64,000 nucleotides of DNA from Solenopsis invicta. Lineage: Eukaryota; Arthropoda; Insecta; Hymenoptera; Formicidae. The stretch spans positions 15,183,635 to 15,247,634 of the forward strand of contig NC_052679.1 in the NCBI RefSeq assembly GCF_016802725.1, written 5' to 3'. The notes beneath the pieces were generated by a model. The model had not been told where the DNA came from. It ran no database searches and saw nothing but the letters and a program-made list of their open reading frames with translations. Below, in pieces: positions 13,401-27,470 of this stretch. The translations under genes and the position numbers were made by a program. Each line of letters opens with the position of its first letter. The stretch's first letter is position 1.

Positions 13401-15256
13401 CATTTATTTCTAAGAATAAATATTCATCATTAGCTTTTCTCCCTCTCAACCCTCCTCCCTCTTGCAAAATGGCATCGATCGTCGTAAATTACGATGAGTC
13501 AGTTTATCTGATCCGATTTTGTCTCAATTCTCTGGGGAACACGTCCATGTAAGTATATCGTTGGCAAGCGTTTGACTACATCTTCCGGTGACTGTTTCCG
13601 CAAATATAAATTATAACGCAAGCTCAATGGCGATTACGGCTCATTTCGAATGGTCGTTTTAAGCATCAGATGATATTGCTAACATTCGCCGTGTTCTTGC
13701 ATTTGCTGTGGGAATATCGTAATCGATCGACTGTAAGGCCAGATGCAAATTTAATTTACATGGCCAATTTTTCGAAAAAAATCAATGTTTCGTAACTATT
13801 GCGTTTATACGTGCAATTTTGAATTTTCCAATTATTACAGTTAAAATCTTACACAAAATTTGGAATTCTTTATTTAATACCTTTTGTATACTATTATATT
13901 TTCCTCGTATCTTCCATTTTAATTTAATTAGCGCAATAATAAAATAATATAAAAATATTGTAAAATAAAATGTTTCTCATGCAAGAGGATAATCGCTTTG
14001 TGTGATATTGAATAGTTGAAAAATTCAACGTACTTCTGTCACGATACATCTTTGAAATATAAAAATAGCGACCCTTTACAAAAAAATTTATAATACTGAA
14101 AAAATGTTACTGATGATTTAAAAGATTAATGAAAATCAACGTGGTTCTTACTAGTATATAACAACTAATTTTATTAGAAAAACATAACATGATATATTTC
14201 AAACGATAAAAAATTGTAGTTGACAAATAATCCAATTTTCTTGGAATATTAATAACTGTGTAACAAAATATATATAAAAAAAGTAACTAAAAAAAACGTC
14301 AGATAATATATCCTCATTTTTCAGCTAATAAAGGCTGATTTTATGCTCATTAGTAATGTTAATAATTATGTTAATAAATAATAAAGTATTTACTAATGGT
14401 TAATAATTAATAAAGTAGTTAATAATCTGACTATTATTTTTTCCATTAACTCTTCATTTACAATTTTTATTAAATAAATTAAATTATGACAATAAACTCT
14501 CTAAATTTTAAACTTAATTGAAGTTTAAAGAAGGCTATTGTGAGTAGGGTGATTATTAAGCGCAAATTATATAAAGTAAGATCTAATTAAAAACACAATT
14601 TCGTTCGTATGTTTAACTCTTTTTAGAGTACTCATTAGCAATGATAATACTTAGAACTCCATCTTCAGTTTGACATCGACGAATCACTACGAGTTGTCTG
14701 ATCCAAAGTAGTAATCTCGATTTTATTAGCATGTTACCAGGAGATGAGAACTCTTTTCTCAGTGAGATTCGCTGAAGTTAGGATAGCGTTATAAGTACTG
14801 ACATTGTTAACGAGGACTACAAAGAGAATCGAAACGCACGAAAAAATTGTATTTTAATAATATTATATCGTAATTTGCGTTTTAATAATCGCGCCAGTAT
14901 TCTCACTAAGCCTTTTTAAATTTCTTTAAATTTTGTTAATTTTTCTTCGAATAACAAATACATAGCCTAGTTTTTTTTCTATGCAAATACTCCTTGTCGG
15001 GAATACTTTCTAATTATGTTAAGTAAATATATAGACGTGCAAAAATAATGTCGCGTATATTAATTTAAAATGCTAACTGCAAGATTGAGAAGAATATTTT
15101 TCTCATATACTGGCGAAATATTAGACAGCACAGAAATTCTTGTAAAGTCGCAGTTAAAAGCCAGTTGAAGTAGAAAGCCAGAAATCAATACGACAGTATG
15201 AGTGAATTGACAAAACATCTGCAGGATATGAAAGTAGCCTTTTCTCTATTAAAAGA

Positions 15257-15577
15257 TAGGATAAACTCGAGTAAGATGGCCATAGTTTTTCAAAATGCAA
15301 AAAACGCATTTTTATTTTTGTTATTTTTAAATAATATTTAACATATCACTTCACTGAATCTCAAAGTTAATAATACTATTGAATTTAAAGAAAAAACACT
15401 TATTAGAAATCTAATATTAACAAAATATTATAACATATGCATTGACCAAAATTTTAAGGAAAAGTTGGCCATAGTATTATGGGACAATTGGCTATACACG
15501 TTTCATGTTAAAAATGAATGTAATATTTTTTAAAGTGATAAATAAAACTTATAATTTTATATATTTAGTATAAACAC

Positions 15578-15632
<55 letters not shown>

Positions 15633-16168
15633 TATATGAGTTATAGTTATAATATTGCAATAGTAACATGAAAATGTTAAAATTTGATATTAAAATAATA
15701 ACATAACAATTATAATTCTTTTAAAGAAAGTAAAAAAACAGATTTCTATAATTTAAAGAAAAACAATGTATGAAAAAACAAAGTGGGCCATCTTAGCCAA
15801 ATTGTAAGAAAAAGACGATCATGGTGTATTTAAATAAATAGTGAAAATAAAAGCACAAATTATAAGTTATGTTACAATTTAGGTTCCTTTATTATATACG
15901 TAACGTTAATTATGATAGCTTAACAGTAATTTATTCGACGTTATAGCAGCTTTTAGAGGACACATGCAAAACTTTGCAGATAGTTAAAAGTAAAAATATT
16001 ATATAATATTCAGAATAAGATTGTTTCGAATAGTGTACGCATATAAAATACTGTAAATATTGATTATCTTTCAAAATGACTATAAAATGCACTATTTAGC
16101 AATTACTGGAGAAATTACATTACTATGGCCATCTTTTCCGTATGGCCATAATACTCCAATTTACCCTA
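15257..16168. mobile_element. Non-autonomous DNA element with TA-flanked terminal inverted repeats
   Basis: The left end GGATAAACTCGAGTAAGATG and the right end (reverse complement GGGTAAATTGGAGTATTATG) match at most positions and are each flanked by TA. Several ATGGCCAT/TGGCCAT motifs recur inside. The interior is AT-rich, contains a long (TA)n tract and has no transposase frame. The TA target fits Tc1/mariner-type or related mobilisation; the family is not identified. Confidence 0.6.
15583..15628. repeat. (TA)n microsatellite
   Basis: More than twenty uninterrupted TA units inside the DNA element at 15257-16168. Confidence 0.95.
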
Positions 16169-18800
16169 CAATTAAATGTCATGTATCTTGCGAATCTTGT
16201 TAAAATTAAACGTAACACATTAATATTTTGTTGATAAACTTTTTTACTTAGTAGCAATAACTACAAACTTGAAATTATATCTCCTTCATATATCTAGTTA
16301 TTCTTTAATCATGTCGATTATTCAGAGATACTGAAACTTTCGATGTAGACTTAAAAAAATCATTTTCAAGTATATCAGTTTTTCTCAAATATTGATTAAT
16401 TATAAACATAAAAAAATACGGTAAGAGAGAGAGAGAGAAAAACAGGAAAGAAAAAGAAAAGGAGAGGCCAGACAAATTTCGTTCACCATTAATGCATTAT
16501 TCTCATGCGCTTTTTATGCAGTTAGTACGGCCCTGCGACCGATAGCGCCGGTTTAAAGCAACCCGCATTCCGGCGTCGAATGTGCTCCTCAGTTAGCGTC
16601 GCGACGCCGCCGTCGGAGGTACGCTTACAATAGCACCTGGTGGCAACATCTCGCTTTCACTTTGTCCAAAGGAAAATCAATTAAAAGCGCATAATTAAAC
16701 GAGCATGATTATTGCTTGCAACAATTTTCGTTTCGCTCGGTCGAACTATTAAAAAAGTTTAAGTAGACGTGTTAATCTTAAATTATATTCTGACGACGTA
16801 CTAACATCTTATGATCATAAGAAATTTGCACATATAAAAGTGTGTTAAAAAAGCAAGGAACAATCTCGAAGACTTTAGTTTTGCACGCCGTCAGCGTTCG
16901 GGACAATAATTCTTTCACGCTGATTATTGAATCGCTGCGGTATCCTTTCCGAATCAAAGGTTTCGCCGGGATGACAGGGTAAATCGGAGACATTTGATCC
17001 ATTTCTCGCGGAGGAGGAGAGTAAGAGGGGCTTTTTCCCTTTCAAATGTTGCGGAAAAAGACAGCGCGAGGCACGAGTGATTCTCCCCGCCTTTCTCTCC
17101 CGATCGACGTCAAATGACGAACGAAGGCGCGAGGCGCCGTAGGAAATCGAAAAGGACATGCGTTGAGGAAGTGGGAAGGGACGTCTCTCTCGTCGAAAGG
17201 AAATATGAGAGCTTTCCTCAGTAATTTTCACCCCGTCCCGCGCGTGAGTGACTCGATTACGCGAGGGAGACGAGTAGCGTGGTGATTTTAATCATAAAGC
17301 GGAACTAAGCATAAAAGCGAAAAATAAATACAGCTAAATAAAAAGTAAAGTAAAATAATTAAAAATAGAAGAAACGAAATAAATATCAAATAATTAGTGG
17401 GTACGAGTTAACAGTGCGCGAAAATTTTCGAAAATTGTGCAAGGTGAATTCACTGAAGGTTTCCGCAAAGAAAGTCCCCGCATTAATTTTCGTTTTAATA
17501 TAAAAGTGGTATGATCGATGTGCAATCTCGCGACTGATGCAATTTTCTGCAGCAGACGGTGGCTAAAAGTATCGTGCGGAAAGATCAGGCTAGAGTGAAA
17601 AAAAGAAGACCGCATCGATTTGCATCGTTAGACCGTAGAGACCGAGTTTATTTGCTCGACCCAGGTGATAAATCAATGACAATAGCTCCCAAGGGGGAGA
17701 AAGATCATTTTCATGGGTGCAATACTTCTTGTTACGCTTCTATCAGCACAATCGCACTCTATTATATCGGATTAAAATCACGAATCGCGACAAATCGGAT
17801 TATCACGCACTTCCCTTTGCAATTGTCCCGTTTACACAAACCGAAATTTTCTTTGAAACTCTTAAAAATTATATTTTTTATAAAAATATGCTTTTTACTT
17901 TTAATTTACGAGTTGAGAAATTGTGCACTTTTTTAAAATTATAAATTAAAATTCAAGACAGAGTTAATATTCGATTCTGACAAAAAATACACCATATCAC
18001 TTTAAATTACTCCTAAAATCATTTGGGTCTGTATTATCCATTTTACATGGAATTTACATAAATGTGCATATGAATATGTTTAAAGCATTTCAATATATTA
18101 ATTTAATTAAAAGCAGCGATAGAATATCGTATTGCTCCATGCAATATTTCGCTTACGTAGGCGGCTATTACGTGATGGACATTACTTTGGTTGAACGCAC
18201 TTTGCATACTTTATTGTTTGAATATCAATGTTTAATATTTTAAACATCAATGTTTAATAGATGTTTAAAATATCATGATACGTTGCTTCATGTTCACGTG
18301 TCGTTCTTGCTTTAAGCAATGTATGCTTTTGCATTACGTGTTCTATTGTTTCAAACGAAATTGCGTCACAATTATCGTTAAACGCGATTGTGAAATTGTG
18401 AAACATGATTATTTTCCATCCGTCGCGTTAAGTGATTCGCACCACATTATGCGTTCGTGCTATCTGCTGCTAGAATCCATTCGGGGCCGTTGACCTACGT
18501 ATGTCGTTCGAATAATTTTAGATAGAAACAGGATTCGGATTACAGGAGAGATCTCGAGGTACGTATCAACGCGTACCGACACAGACAAGATCGTTGAGAC
18601 CCTATGTGACTGACTACGTTTCTCTATCATTGTTCATGTTGATTAAGCTAAAATTAATATTAACTGATCTTTGAAAGTATCATTAATATTTCTAAAGAAA
18701 TGTGTTCTTGAAATAATCAACATGTAAATTAATATTTCTTTAAATACTCGATTTAATATCATTTAGAAAATTCTGTTGAAATGCTATACAGATATCGTAA

Positions 18801-18836
18801 TATTAAATATTCATTTTATAGATATCGTAATATTAA
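18801..18836. repeat. Short duplicated segment
   Basis: The phrase agatatcgtaatattaaat occurs at about 18790 and again at about 18821, separated by a dozen bases. Confidence 0.6.
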
Positions 18837-19698
18837 ATTATTCAAAGCTTTGTGAAGTAGAACATTCTGTGATATTCTCTCTCTCTCTCTTTCATCGTTA
18901 TCATATCAAAGGAAAAATAAGACCTCAATAAAAATTTAACACTCCTGGTTTATTACTTTCAGTCGATTCTCTCTCCGACTAAGCAACTTTCTTTTTGTTG
19001 CGACATCTTAATCGAATTATAGTTCTTTACGACACGAGATGTAGTGTATCGATATATTAGTGGCTCTTCGTGATCACTTAAATCGTTTAGGAAGCCGCAA
19101 ATGACCTCTTTCGTAAATTTCGCGGAGAGAACATGCGGTGTTGCTCTTCAAGATAAATCTCTTCCACGGAATCTCGCTCTAGAAGCTCTTGCCAACATTC
19201 TTCCGTCTGTCCATCTATTTATACATGCACTCAGATAAAATTCGTAGATCTGCGGAAAATAGCGGGCAGGACAAAAAGAGGACAAAGTGACACTGGTTGC
19301 CGAGACCCCCGACGAGCACAGACCGTGTACGTGTGCATGAATGTTGAGTGATTTGTCGTAAATCTTTGATTCCTGTAGATCGCAAACACGTCGCAGAGTT
19401 AATTACCATCGCGTTGAACCATTTGATCAGCGATCGTAATCGTGTTTCATGTAGAACATTGAATCGCGGCGGAATTTAAATGCAGTCGGAAGGACAATGC
19501 GTTCCTCGGGTATTTACTCTACGAGAGTATCGGACGACAATTCTTTCCCGTGACTCCCTGTGGATCCCGGACAATTAAGGGAGTATTGATCGCGAAAAAA
19601 TCGTCGTGCTCGGAAATCTCGTGTAAGCACCAAAGCACACACGTTTCGCTTAAGTGTTGGGTTCGCACCTCGAGACAGCAAAATCGACAGTCACAAAC

Positions 19699-22600
19699 AT
19701 GTCGAACTCACCGCGAATACGAAAAATGCCGCCCAGGCCAAAAATCCTGATTCCGGTTCCCGGACAGTACTACGGTCCGCAGACGGCGACCGGTATGAGC
19801 TACGTGTCGACGCCATACGGACAAACGCCGCTACCCATGACGCCAGTTGCCGGAAAGCCGCAGATGTTCTACTCCAACCGGGCCAGCGAGTTCGTCTTCA
19901 CGCAATTCAAAGGGATCAAGGATCTGACCAAGTCCGGGCTCAGTGTAGGTGAGAAGAGTGCCTATTGGCTCTACGAGAAGGTAAATAAATGCAGGAAAAA
20001 AAAATTCCTTTCGTTAGATCAAGATGTCAGTCAGATGTTGCCGAAATTACATAATTGTTATTTTATAATATATAGACATAAGAAAATAAATTGAATACTA
20101 TATATACCATCTTCTAAATTGTTTTATAAAAAAAAGTTATGGATACAAAAATTGTATAGTTTCTGGCAGAAGAGAGACACATTACATGTATTTTTTTTTA
20201 TGGGTGAAAGCATTTTGAAGAATCAAAAATAAATTTTTTTTTGTTTTTTTTTTAAATGGAATATCATAAAGACCACTTGGTTTTTTTAAACGAAATGTCA
20301 CATTTTGTGTTAAAATAAAAAAAATGTCGTTTTATTTTAAAATATCGTTTTATTTCTTAATAATTTGTTTCGCATAACTCTTGACAGTTTTATTGAAAAA
20401 TGTACCACTAAACGTCCATAGCATAAATGTGATATCAACAAAGCAGTTATTGCATATTACGCATGACAGTCGAGGGAAACATCGCAAAGACCAGAGGATT
20501 GATACATCGCTACAGAAATTTTCTAGTACTTCAAATTTAACACCATTAGATTAATTTCTGTAAAGTGCATTAAAAAAATACAATGTCTTATAAATTACCA
20601 ACAATACTAGAGAATATGAAGTAACAAATTCTTCAAGCATACATTACTTTTAGATGAGAAACAATTTATTAACAATAGAGTGTTGCTTTATTAGAGTTAA
20701 TTAGAGTAAATAATTGTATTAATAGCAACGAACATTTTGAGCATTTACTTTAGAAAAGGGAGATTGAAAATGTTCAGATTTTTTTTCCATAAAAAATAAC
20801 CGTGTGCACCGAGATTTTCTGAACAAATATCATAAAATGTTTTTTTATGGTATTTATTTTTATTAATAAATTTATAAATGCATATTTTTCTTGCACTATA
20901 CGGTGATAAAATGCATGTATTTTATGGAACAGAATTCAATTTATTATTTCACCTTTTGTCTACTTTTATTATAAAAGAACTGTTATTTATTTCCGCAATT
21001 TTTTTATTGTCACTTTGTATAATTAATTTTTATAAATAATAGTACAATCCTGAAAATTCAAAGACAAAAAACACACTGATATCAACGAAATATTTGTTTA
21101 AAAATTATTAGTATAAATAAAAATGCGAATATAATAAAAGAAATAATATTGAATAGTATTTAATTTTATCTTGTGCTCATAATCCATATAAATTATGACT
21201 AAAAAATCAATATATTATTAATTCTTTAATACATAACATATTAATTTTTTTTTATTGTCAAAACTTAATAATATAAATGCTGTGTGCAGGTCAGTTCCTG
21301 GAGCAAGAGATGGTTCACTCATATTTTTTTATTCGTTATCATACTTCTGTACAGCATCGCCGGAGCGATGATATTCATAGCAGTTGAAGGCACGGCAGAG
21401 GAAATTGCTAAGTCGAACATCAGGCAGAGGAGGTACGTTCAGAAACAAAACATAAAAGTCGTAAGCTAGATTATTGAGGAAGTACGTAACTATCAAGAGC
21501 TCGACACATCTATCCGATGTCATAAAAGTTTGAAATAAAATACTTGTTATATACTTTTACCTACTTAACACGAAATATTGTCTAACGTAAGACCTTTCAG
21601 AAATTAAATTTTGTATTAACCATGAATCAGCAAAGTTATTTTCATGGATTTTTACGGATTTTTATTGGCCAGTACAAACAAAATCTGCTACTTATTTCCT
21701 TGTTATAACATAATACTTATTGAAAGTGCTAAAGGATGCAACGGATATCGCGATACAGAGGAGCGTTGATTATTCTGGAGAGACGCAGAAGCGAACTAAA
21801 AAAAACGGCATCTATCAGCACTAGTTTAACATGCATTAAGCGGAAAACACACACTCTTGCATAGCTGCATTATCACATGCGTAAGGAAATTGATTGATCC
21901 ATTGACACATGCATAAGAAAACGGACAAATCAATTTCCTTGCACATGGTTATGCAGCTATGCAAGATTGTGTGTTTCCCGCTTTAATTTCGTTGTCTGAA
22001 TTCCATACGCAATTACATCTTAACATCCGGCGGTTAATGTGAATTCTAATCTAATTTTCAGTTTGTGTGATGTGCGAACTTGATACGATGCTGCGGTTTC
22101 GATACATTCATGCTGTCGATAACGTCAATCCTAGTGCTCGCCTAGTTTTGCCAATGCTGCGCGTCTAGTTTAGTGTAACAATTGTTAATCATGTTAACAA
22201 TATTGGATTTCATGGTACAATATTGTTTGCCGAGCTGTTTTAGTGCTTTCAAACTACAGGAGGAAATTTCTATACCTCGCAAAGCAATATTGTTTTCCTA
22301 AAGAATGTATTTTGCATTTATTTCATATTTTCGCCATTCGAAGCAAATGAGAAAATTAATATGCGCATATTAATAAGAGTTTTCTTCTCCAATAGCGCGA
22401 CCAAAATAATTACGATAATTGTTTCTCGCCTCTATGAGAAATGCGGCAACGTGAAAATTGTACTTTCTTTAAAAAATATTATTAATTAACTTAATAGCAA
22501 TTTTAAAACTGTAGCAGAGTCGTCACAAAAATATCTCTAATAAAAGATCAAGATATAATATTACACAATACTGTTGCGCCGTTCTGTGTGCTGTCATTAA

Positions 22601-25600
22601 GATGACGCGCACGTTCTCGTGTTTTTCATCGATTGTGATATTCCCTGCAATTTTTCTGGCTCGATCGATGATTGCCTTCAGGACGAAAGCCAAGCAAAAT
22701 TTCGATAATCGTATCCCTTATCTGTAAGAGTCTAGTCTCGCGTGACGAGTGCGATAAAGCACCGTTAAATGTCGTTCATTTGTCCTATTTATATACACAC
22801 TATTTAGAATGAGTAACGATACATTAAAAGTAAGAAGGGTTATAGCCGCGTTGTTCCTTCCCTATGAATGCCAAGGTCAATATTTGTCTCGGATTATAAT
22901 CGAAAGAAATTGAAGTCAGCACTTAAACAGAAGATATCTTACTATAATCAAGTGCTGGCGGAAAATTGCATTATTAATTATATCTCATTAATCTAAATTT
23001 AATTACATCAATGTGATCCAAAGTGCTGGTGTAATTATTAATGCGGAAATTAGTGAATCCATTATAGCGTGCGTATCTCCGGTATCTTCGTTTGAGTAGG
23101 GATCAAATCCAGAAAGTTTGGCCTAAAATTAACCCATGAAATCAAGGAGTGGTTGAGGGGTCCCTTTTCTCCACGATAATAGAATGTCATTATGTCAGAT
23201 TGGAGTATAACTCTCTCTTTTATTGGACGCACGTGCGTCTTTATTTGGGCAATACCGACCTAATCCTGTATTCAGATTTTAATTAATGTAATAGCACCCC
23301 CTTGCGACTTTCGATGGCTTTGCTATCGAAAGTTTGTTTTGATTTTAATCGAGAAAGTACTGAATATTGGCAAAGTTTATGCCGCAAAGATATTTGCCCC
23401 GGATTTTATTGAGAATGTACAGGTGACACGTGTCGAGGGCTCGCCCACGATCCTGTGAAGACTTCCGTATTCTATAACAGGTCTTCAGTAATTGGCTCAA
23501 GTTAGCCACTTACGTGAAAAAGAGTAATTTGAAAATTTCTAGTAATTTATTCAAAGTATATAAAAAGCAGAAAGAAACAAATTATATGAATTAAAAATTA
23601 AATAAGTTCTAATATTAAACGCTTTTGTGAAACGTGGAACAAAGAGAAGAGAATCTGTCAATTTTAACTTATATTTTCGCAGTTAACCGCTTGTAATAAC
23701 TTTCAATGTTTGAATCAAATTTTTAGCCTGAGATATCACGTTATGTTTTCTATCGATTGTAGAAATGAAACGGTCGTTAAGATTCGTGGATTATGTGACG
23801 ACTCGGTGTTAATGTCAGACTCACCCCGTTGGAGAGGAGCAGCGGCAGAGCTGATTTTGGATTACGAAACTGATCTGTACGACTACTACAAGCGGAAATT
23901 AAGCGACACAGGCGAGAAAGTGTGGACATTTTGGAATACCGTGTTCTACTGTGGCACCATTTACACGACCATAGGTAAATACAATATCTTTAGCCACGTT
24001 GGCTCCTCTTTTTAGCACCCCGAGTCATTTACACAATTAACGAGGCATAAAATTTTATAAAGCCTAGCTTTAAAATTTACAAGTGTAGTTCCTCAATTCT
24101 TAATTAATAGAAAAATTCCGGTATCGCACCTGTAAGCATTGCATCAATATTTTGTTTATCAAACAAAGAATTCATTTTTACGTTTTTTAAAAAAATATTC
24201 AACGTGAAAATGTTTCTTTTCTTTTCTTTTGTTTTTTTTTGGAAGAGGCGGAAAAAATGACGGAGTGGTGCTGTTCGTATGATGAAAATAGAGCGATTTT
24301 TGTACGAGACATTCTAAGAGCAGAAGAGTTGTTTTAAGAGATTCCATTATTATAACAAAACACTTTTGATTCTGACAAAACGTTTCGTGTCCATATCAAC
24401 TCGCATCGTCCTCGATTTTCGTAAAGAACGCGTAAGTTATTTTTGTATGTCGCTTGATAATATTTCATTTATCTATCTTGCGCGGCTTTCTTCTTGAACG
24501 AGAAATCGAAAGCTCGCGGAGAGATAAAGGCAGCGGAAGACGCATACCGAGCTATGATGTATGTATATCAATTTGCTGCGTGTGTAACGCGACTGATTTC
24601 AAGCTCAGTTCTTGCACATTGCTTTGCATATAGGTTTAGATAGGTTGTACAAGTCTGTGGTGATACAAATGCGTGCGATTTAGAACTGCATTCAGATGCA
24701 GATCTCCTAATGATGTGGATTATTCCTTGTACCGGAAAATCCATACAAAATTCCATGGTTTTGCTGATTTAGCTAAAAATTTAGTTAGATACATATTTGA
24801 AAGTAATATATTGTTGAACTATCAAAATAATTACTTCACGCAGAGAAAAGATTAGCCAACAAAGCTAAAATTTAGTTGTAGCAATTAAGATGTGTCTTTA
24901 AAATAGGGACAGCTAATATCGTTACTGCCGGAGCTAAATTTATTAGTTATCAAAATTAGCAGTTACAGCAAGAAATATTCGCTGCCAGAATCAAATCATG
25001 TTTAGCGAATGTGTATATAGTTTCATGCTCGCGGTCTACAATAGGTGTAGTAAGCCTTAAGCCGTAAGAAATTGACCAATCATAGTTGAATATGAGGAGA
25101 ATAATCGACCATGGTCAATTTTTACGATTTAAGACTTGCAACATTAATTGTAGACCGGGACTAAGATATTGAGGAATAGCTGCCACTTTTTTAGCTACAC
25201 GTGTTAAAACACATTTTATTTTAGCTAATAAAACTGTATTTTGCAACAAATATATTTTATCTTTAATAGTCAATTTTTAGCATTGATAGAAAATATTAAA
25301 CTAGCTACTGATATTTAGTTACTACTTCTAAGTCATTTTTTTTTCCGTGTTGGGACATTTAAAGATGATGAACTAAGTTGCAAAAAATTTTAACATTCTA
25401 GAAACCAATTGGAGTGTTGTACATAATTATTTTAATGGTCTAAAAAATTACTTCCACATCTGTATCCAATTATAAATTTTTAGGTTCAGCAGAATTGTAT
25501 CTTTTTATAAAAACGGCGCAAAGTACACGCGCCTCTCGTACAAAAGATTTAATTTAAAAAATCAGTTTGTATTAACTTGTAGCTGTAAAATTTAATATAA

Positions 25601-27439
25601 TTATTATAATTGTATATTAACAAACACTATACTTTAAAAATAATATGCGCGATATATATATAATTGCATTATTCTGCTGCATATTTCAGATAAAGCGCAT
25701 AAAGCAATAAAATCAAACATGATGTATAAAAATTTTGGTGCGCCTGGGTTGCGCAAAACTACTTTGTATCACTTGAGCAGACAGGTGGACGTAGAAAATT
25801 TTCATATTGAAGAAATACTAATTTTTTTGGACATTAGCTTAACGAGCATATTACGAACTGAGTTATTTCTAAAAAAAAAAAAGGTGATAGTTATATTTAA
25901 CGTTGATGTACTTTATAAATATTTACTGCATTCTCAATTATTTATCCATTAAAAAATTATTTGTTAATTTAATCTTTGCCTCTCCGCAGCAAAATAAGGT
26001 GTAACCAAAATGAAACATGGTAGATTTTTACGTAAAAAGTTTTGCTTTTGACTTTGCTGTGATATACGGCCCATATATGACCTAGTTTCTAAGTGCTCCG
26101 TGCAATTTTCGCTCTCTGGTGCAAAAATTGATACGCACAGTCACTGTATAACTCGTTGATATGTAACTCCGAGAAATATTTTATTCGTTGACACATCGTT
26201 TCGTGTGTGTTAGTACCTACGAAAATCTTCGATATCTCGGACGTGATGTTCTGTTAATGTTTCAATTTACGATTACAAAAAGATAGTAAGAAAGAGGTGA
26301 TCACTGTAAAAAAATCAATTTAAAATAAAATAAACTAAAAATATATAATAAAAACAGATTTAATAATTTTGTTGTAAATCGTGGATTCCATATAATAAAT
26401 TATTTATATTCACACAACTTTTCACGCTGTGAAAAATATCTTCTAAATTATTTAATCTAATTTATGATTTCAAACAAAAGTTCAAAATAACACGTTGCGT
26501 TACGCGGGGGGGGGGGGGAGGAGCCTTATGACACAGATTATCCAGAAATCTCGGGTTCTTCATGTATATTTAAACATATACGCACTATTTATACACGCAC
26601 CGATTACACGCGTGTATCTGTGTAAGAATTATCTGGATTAAACACTACACGATACGTAGACGAAATTAAAATAGAAAATAAAAAAATGCCATAAATTTTA
26701 TTTTGAGAGAACTGATATATATATCTCTCTCTCTTTCTAAAAATTCATCGCAACACTTGCGATCGTACAGAATATTGCAACGTTCGCATAAACGTGATAA
26801 AATACATTCACGAGAAAGGTGATTTATGCGTCTCTCCTTATTGTCTCGATTGTGGAAAAATTTGGTGATTTGAACACTGCGCACGTTCATGCGCTCAGCT
26901 ATCTGAACGACAACTTTGTATATGCCCACGTATACTATTTTGAGTCCTGTCATTATGTAACGAAAAAAAACACGGGTAATATGATCGCAGGAAGACGTAG
27001 ACAGGCGTGTCACTGTGTTTTCGAGTTCTTGACGGACGCGAGGCACGAGAAATCCTCTCACGACGTTTTCTCGCTCGACCGAATTAAGCGCGTTTACTCA
27101 GCCACAGCGCATTGTGATATCGGATGGAAAATATCGCGCAGGATTACTCTTGAGAAATTTTGCGCAAATCAATAACCTGACTGGCAATTAAATGGGATCG
27201 CGTCCACGAATATTTGTGCGGTAATCGTCGTCCTCATATCCGTTAAATTTTAATTAAACTCGTGCGAAAAAGCGTTGCCAAATATTTGGATGGCGCTTTC
27301 AACTCGCTTACGAACATTGATGCAGGTATACATAAATTTATCATGTTACATTTTTGTTATATCTCGTCATACTACGTTATATTTTTTTAATAAATAAGAA
27401 TAATATATTTCTTTTTTAAATCTCTGAATAAATAGAGAA

Positions 27440-27470
<31 letters not shown>

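Larger units (their letters stand above)
9560..19698. other. Gene-free region upstream of the potassium-channel gene
   Basis: AT-rich sequence with no recognisable coding exon on either strand. It contains two MITE-like elements (10261-10432 and 15257-16168), a (TA)n tract, and a patch of more balanced composition at about 16,500-17,280 that may be regulatory. The last few hundred bases before 19,699 should hold the 5' UTR of the short channel isoform, but I cannot define its start. Confidence 0.5.

Noticed and set aside
16875..17231. 118-codon minus-strand open frame
   Set aside because: No recognisable domain and no supporting exon structure; probably chance in a GC-balanced patch.
17559..17936. 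125-codon plus-strand open frame
   Set aside because: No domain, starts inside a frame with no promoter or splice evidence, and ends in AT-rich sequence.
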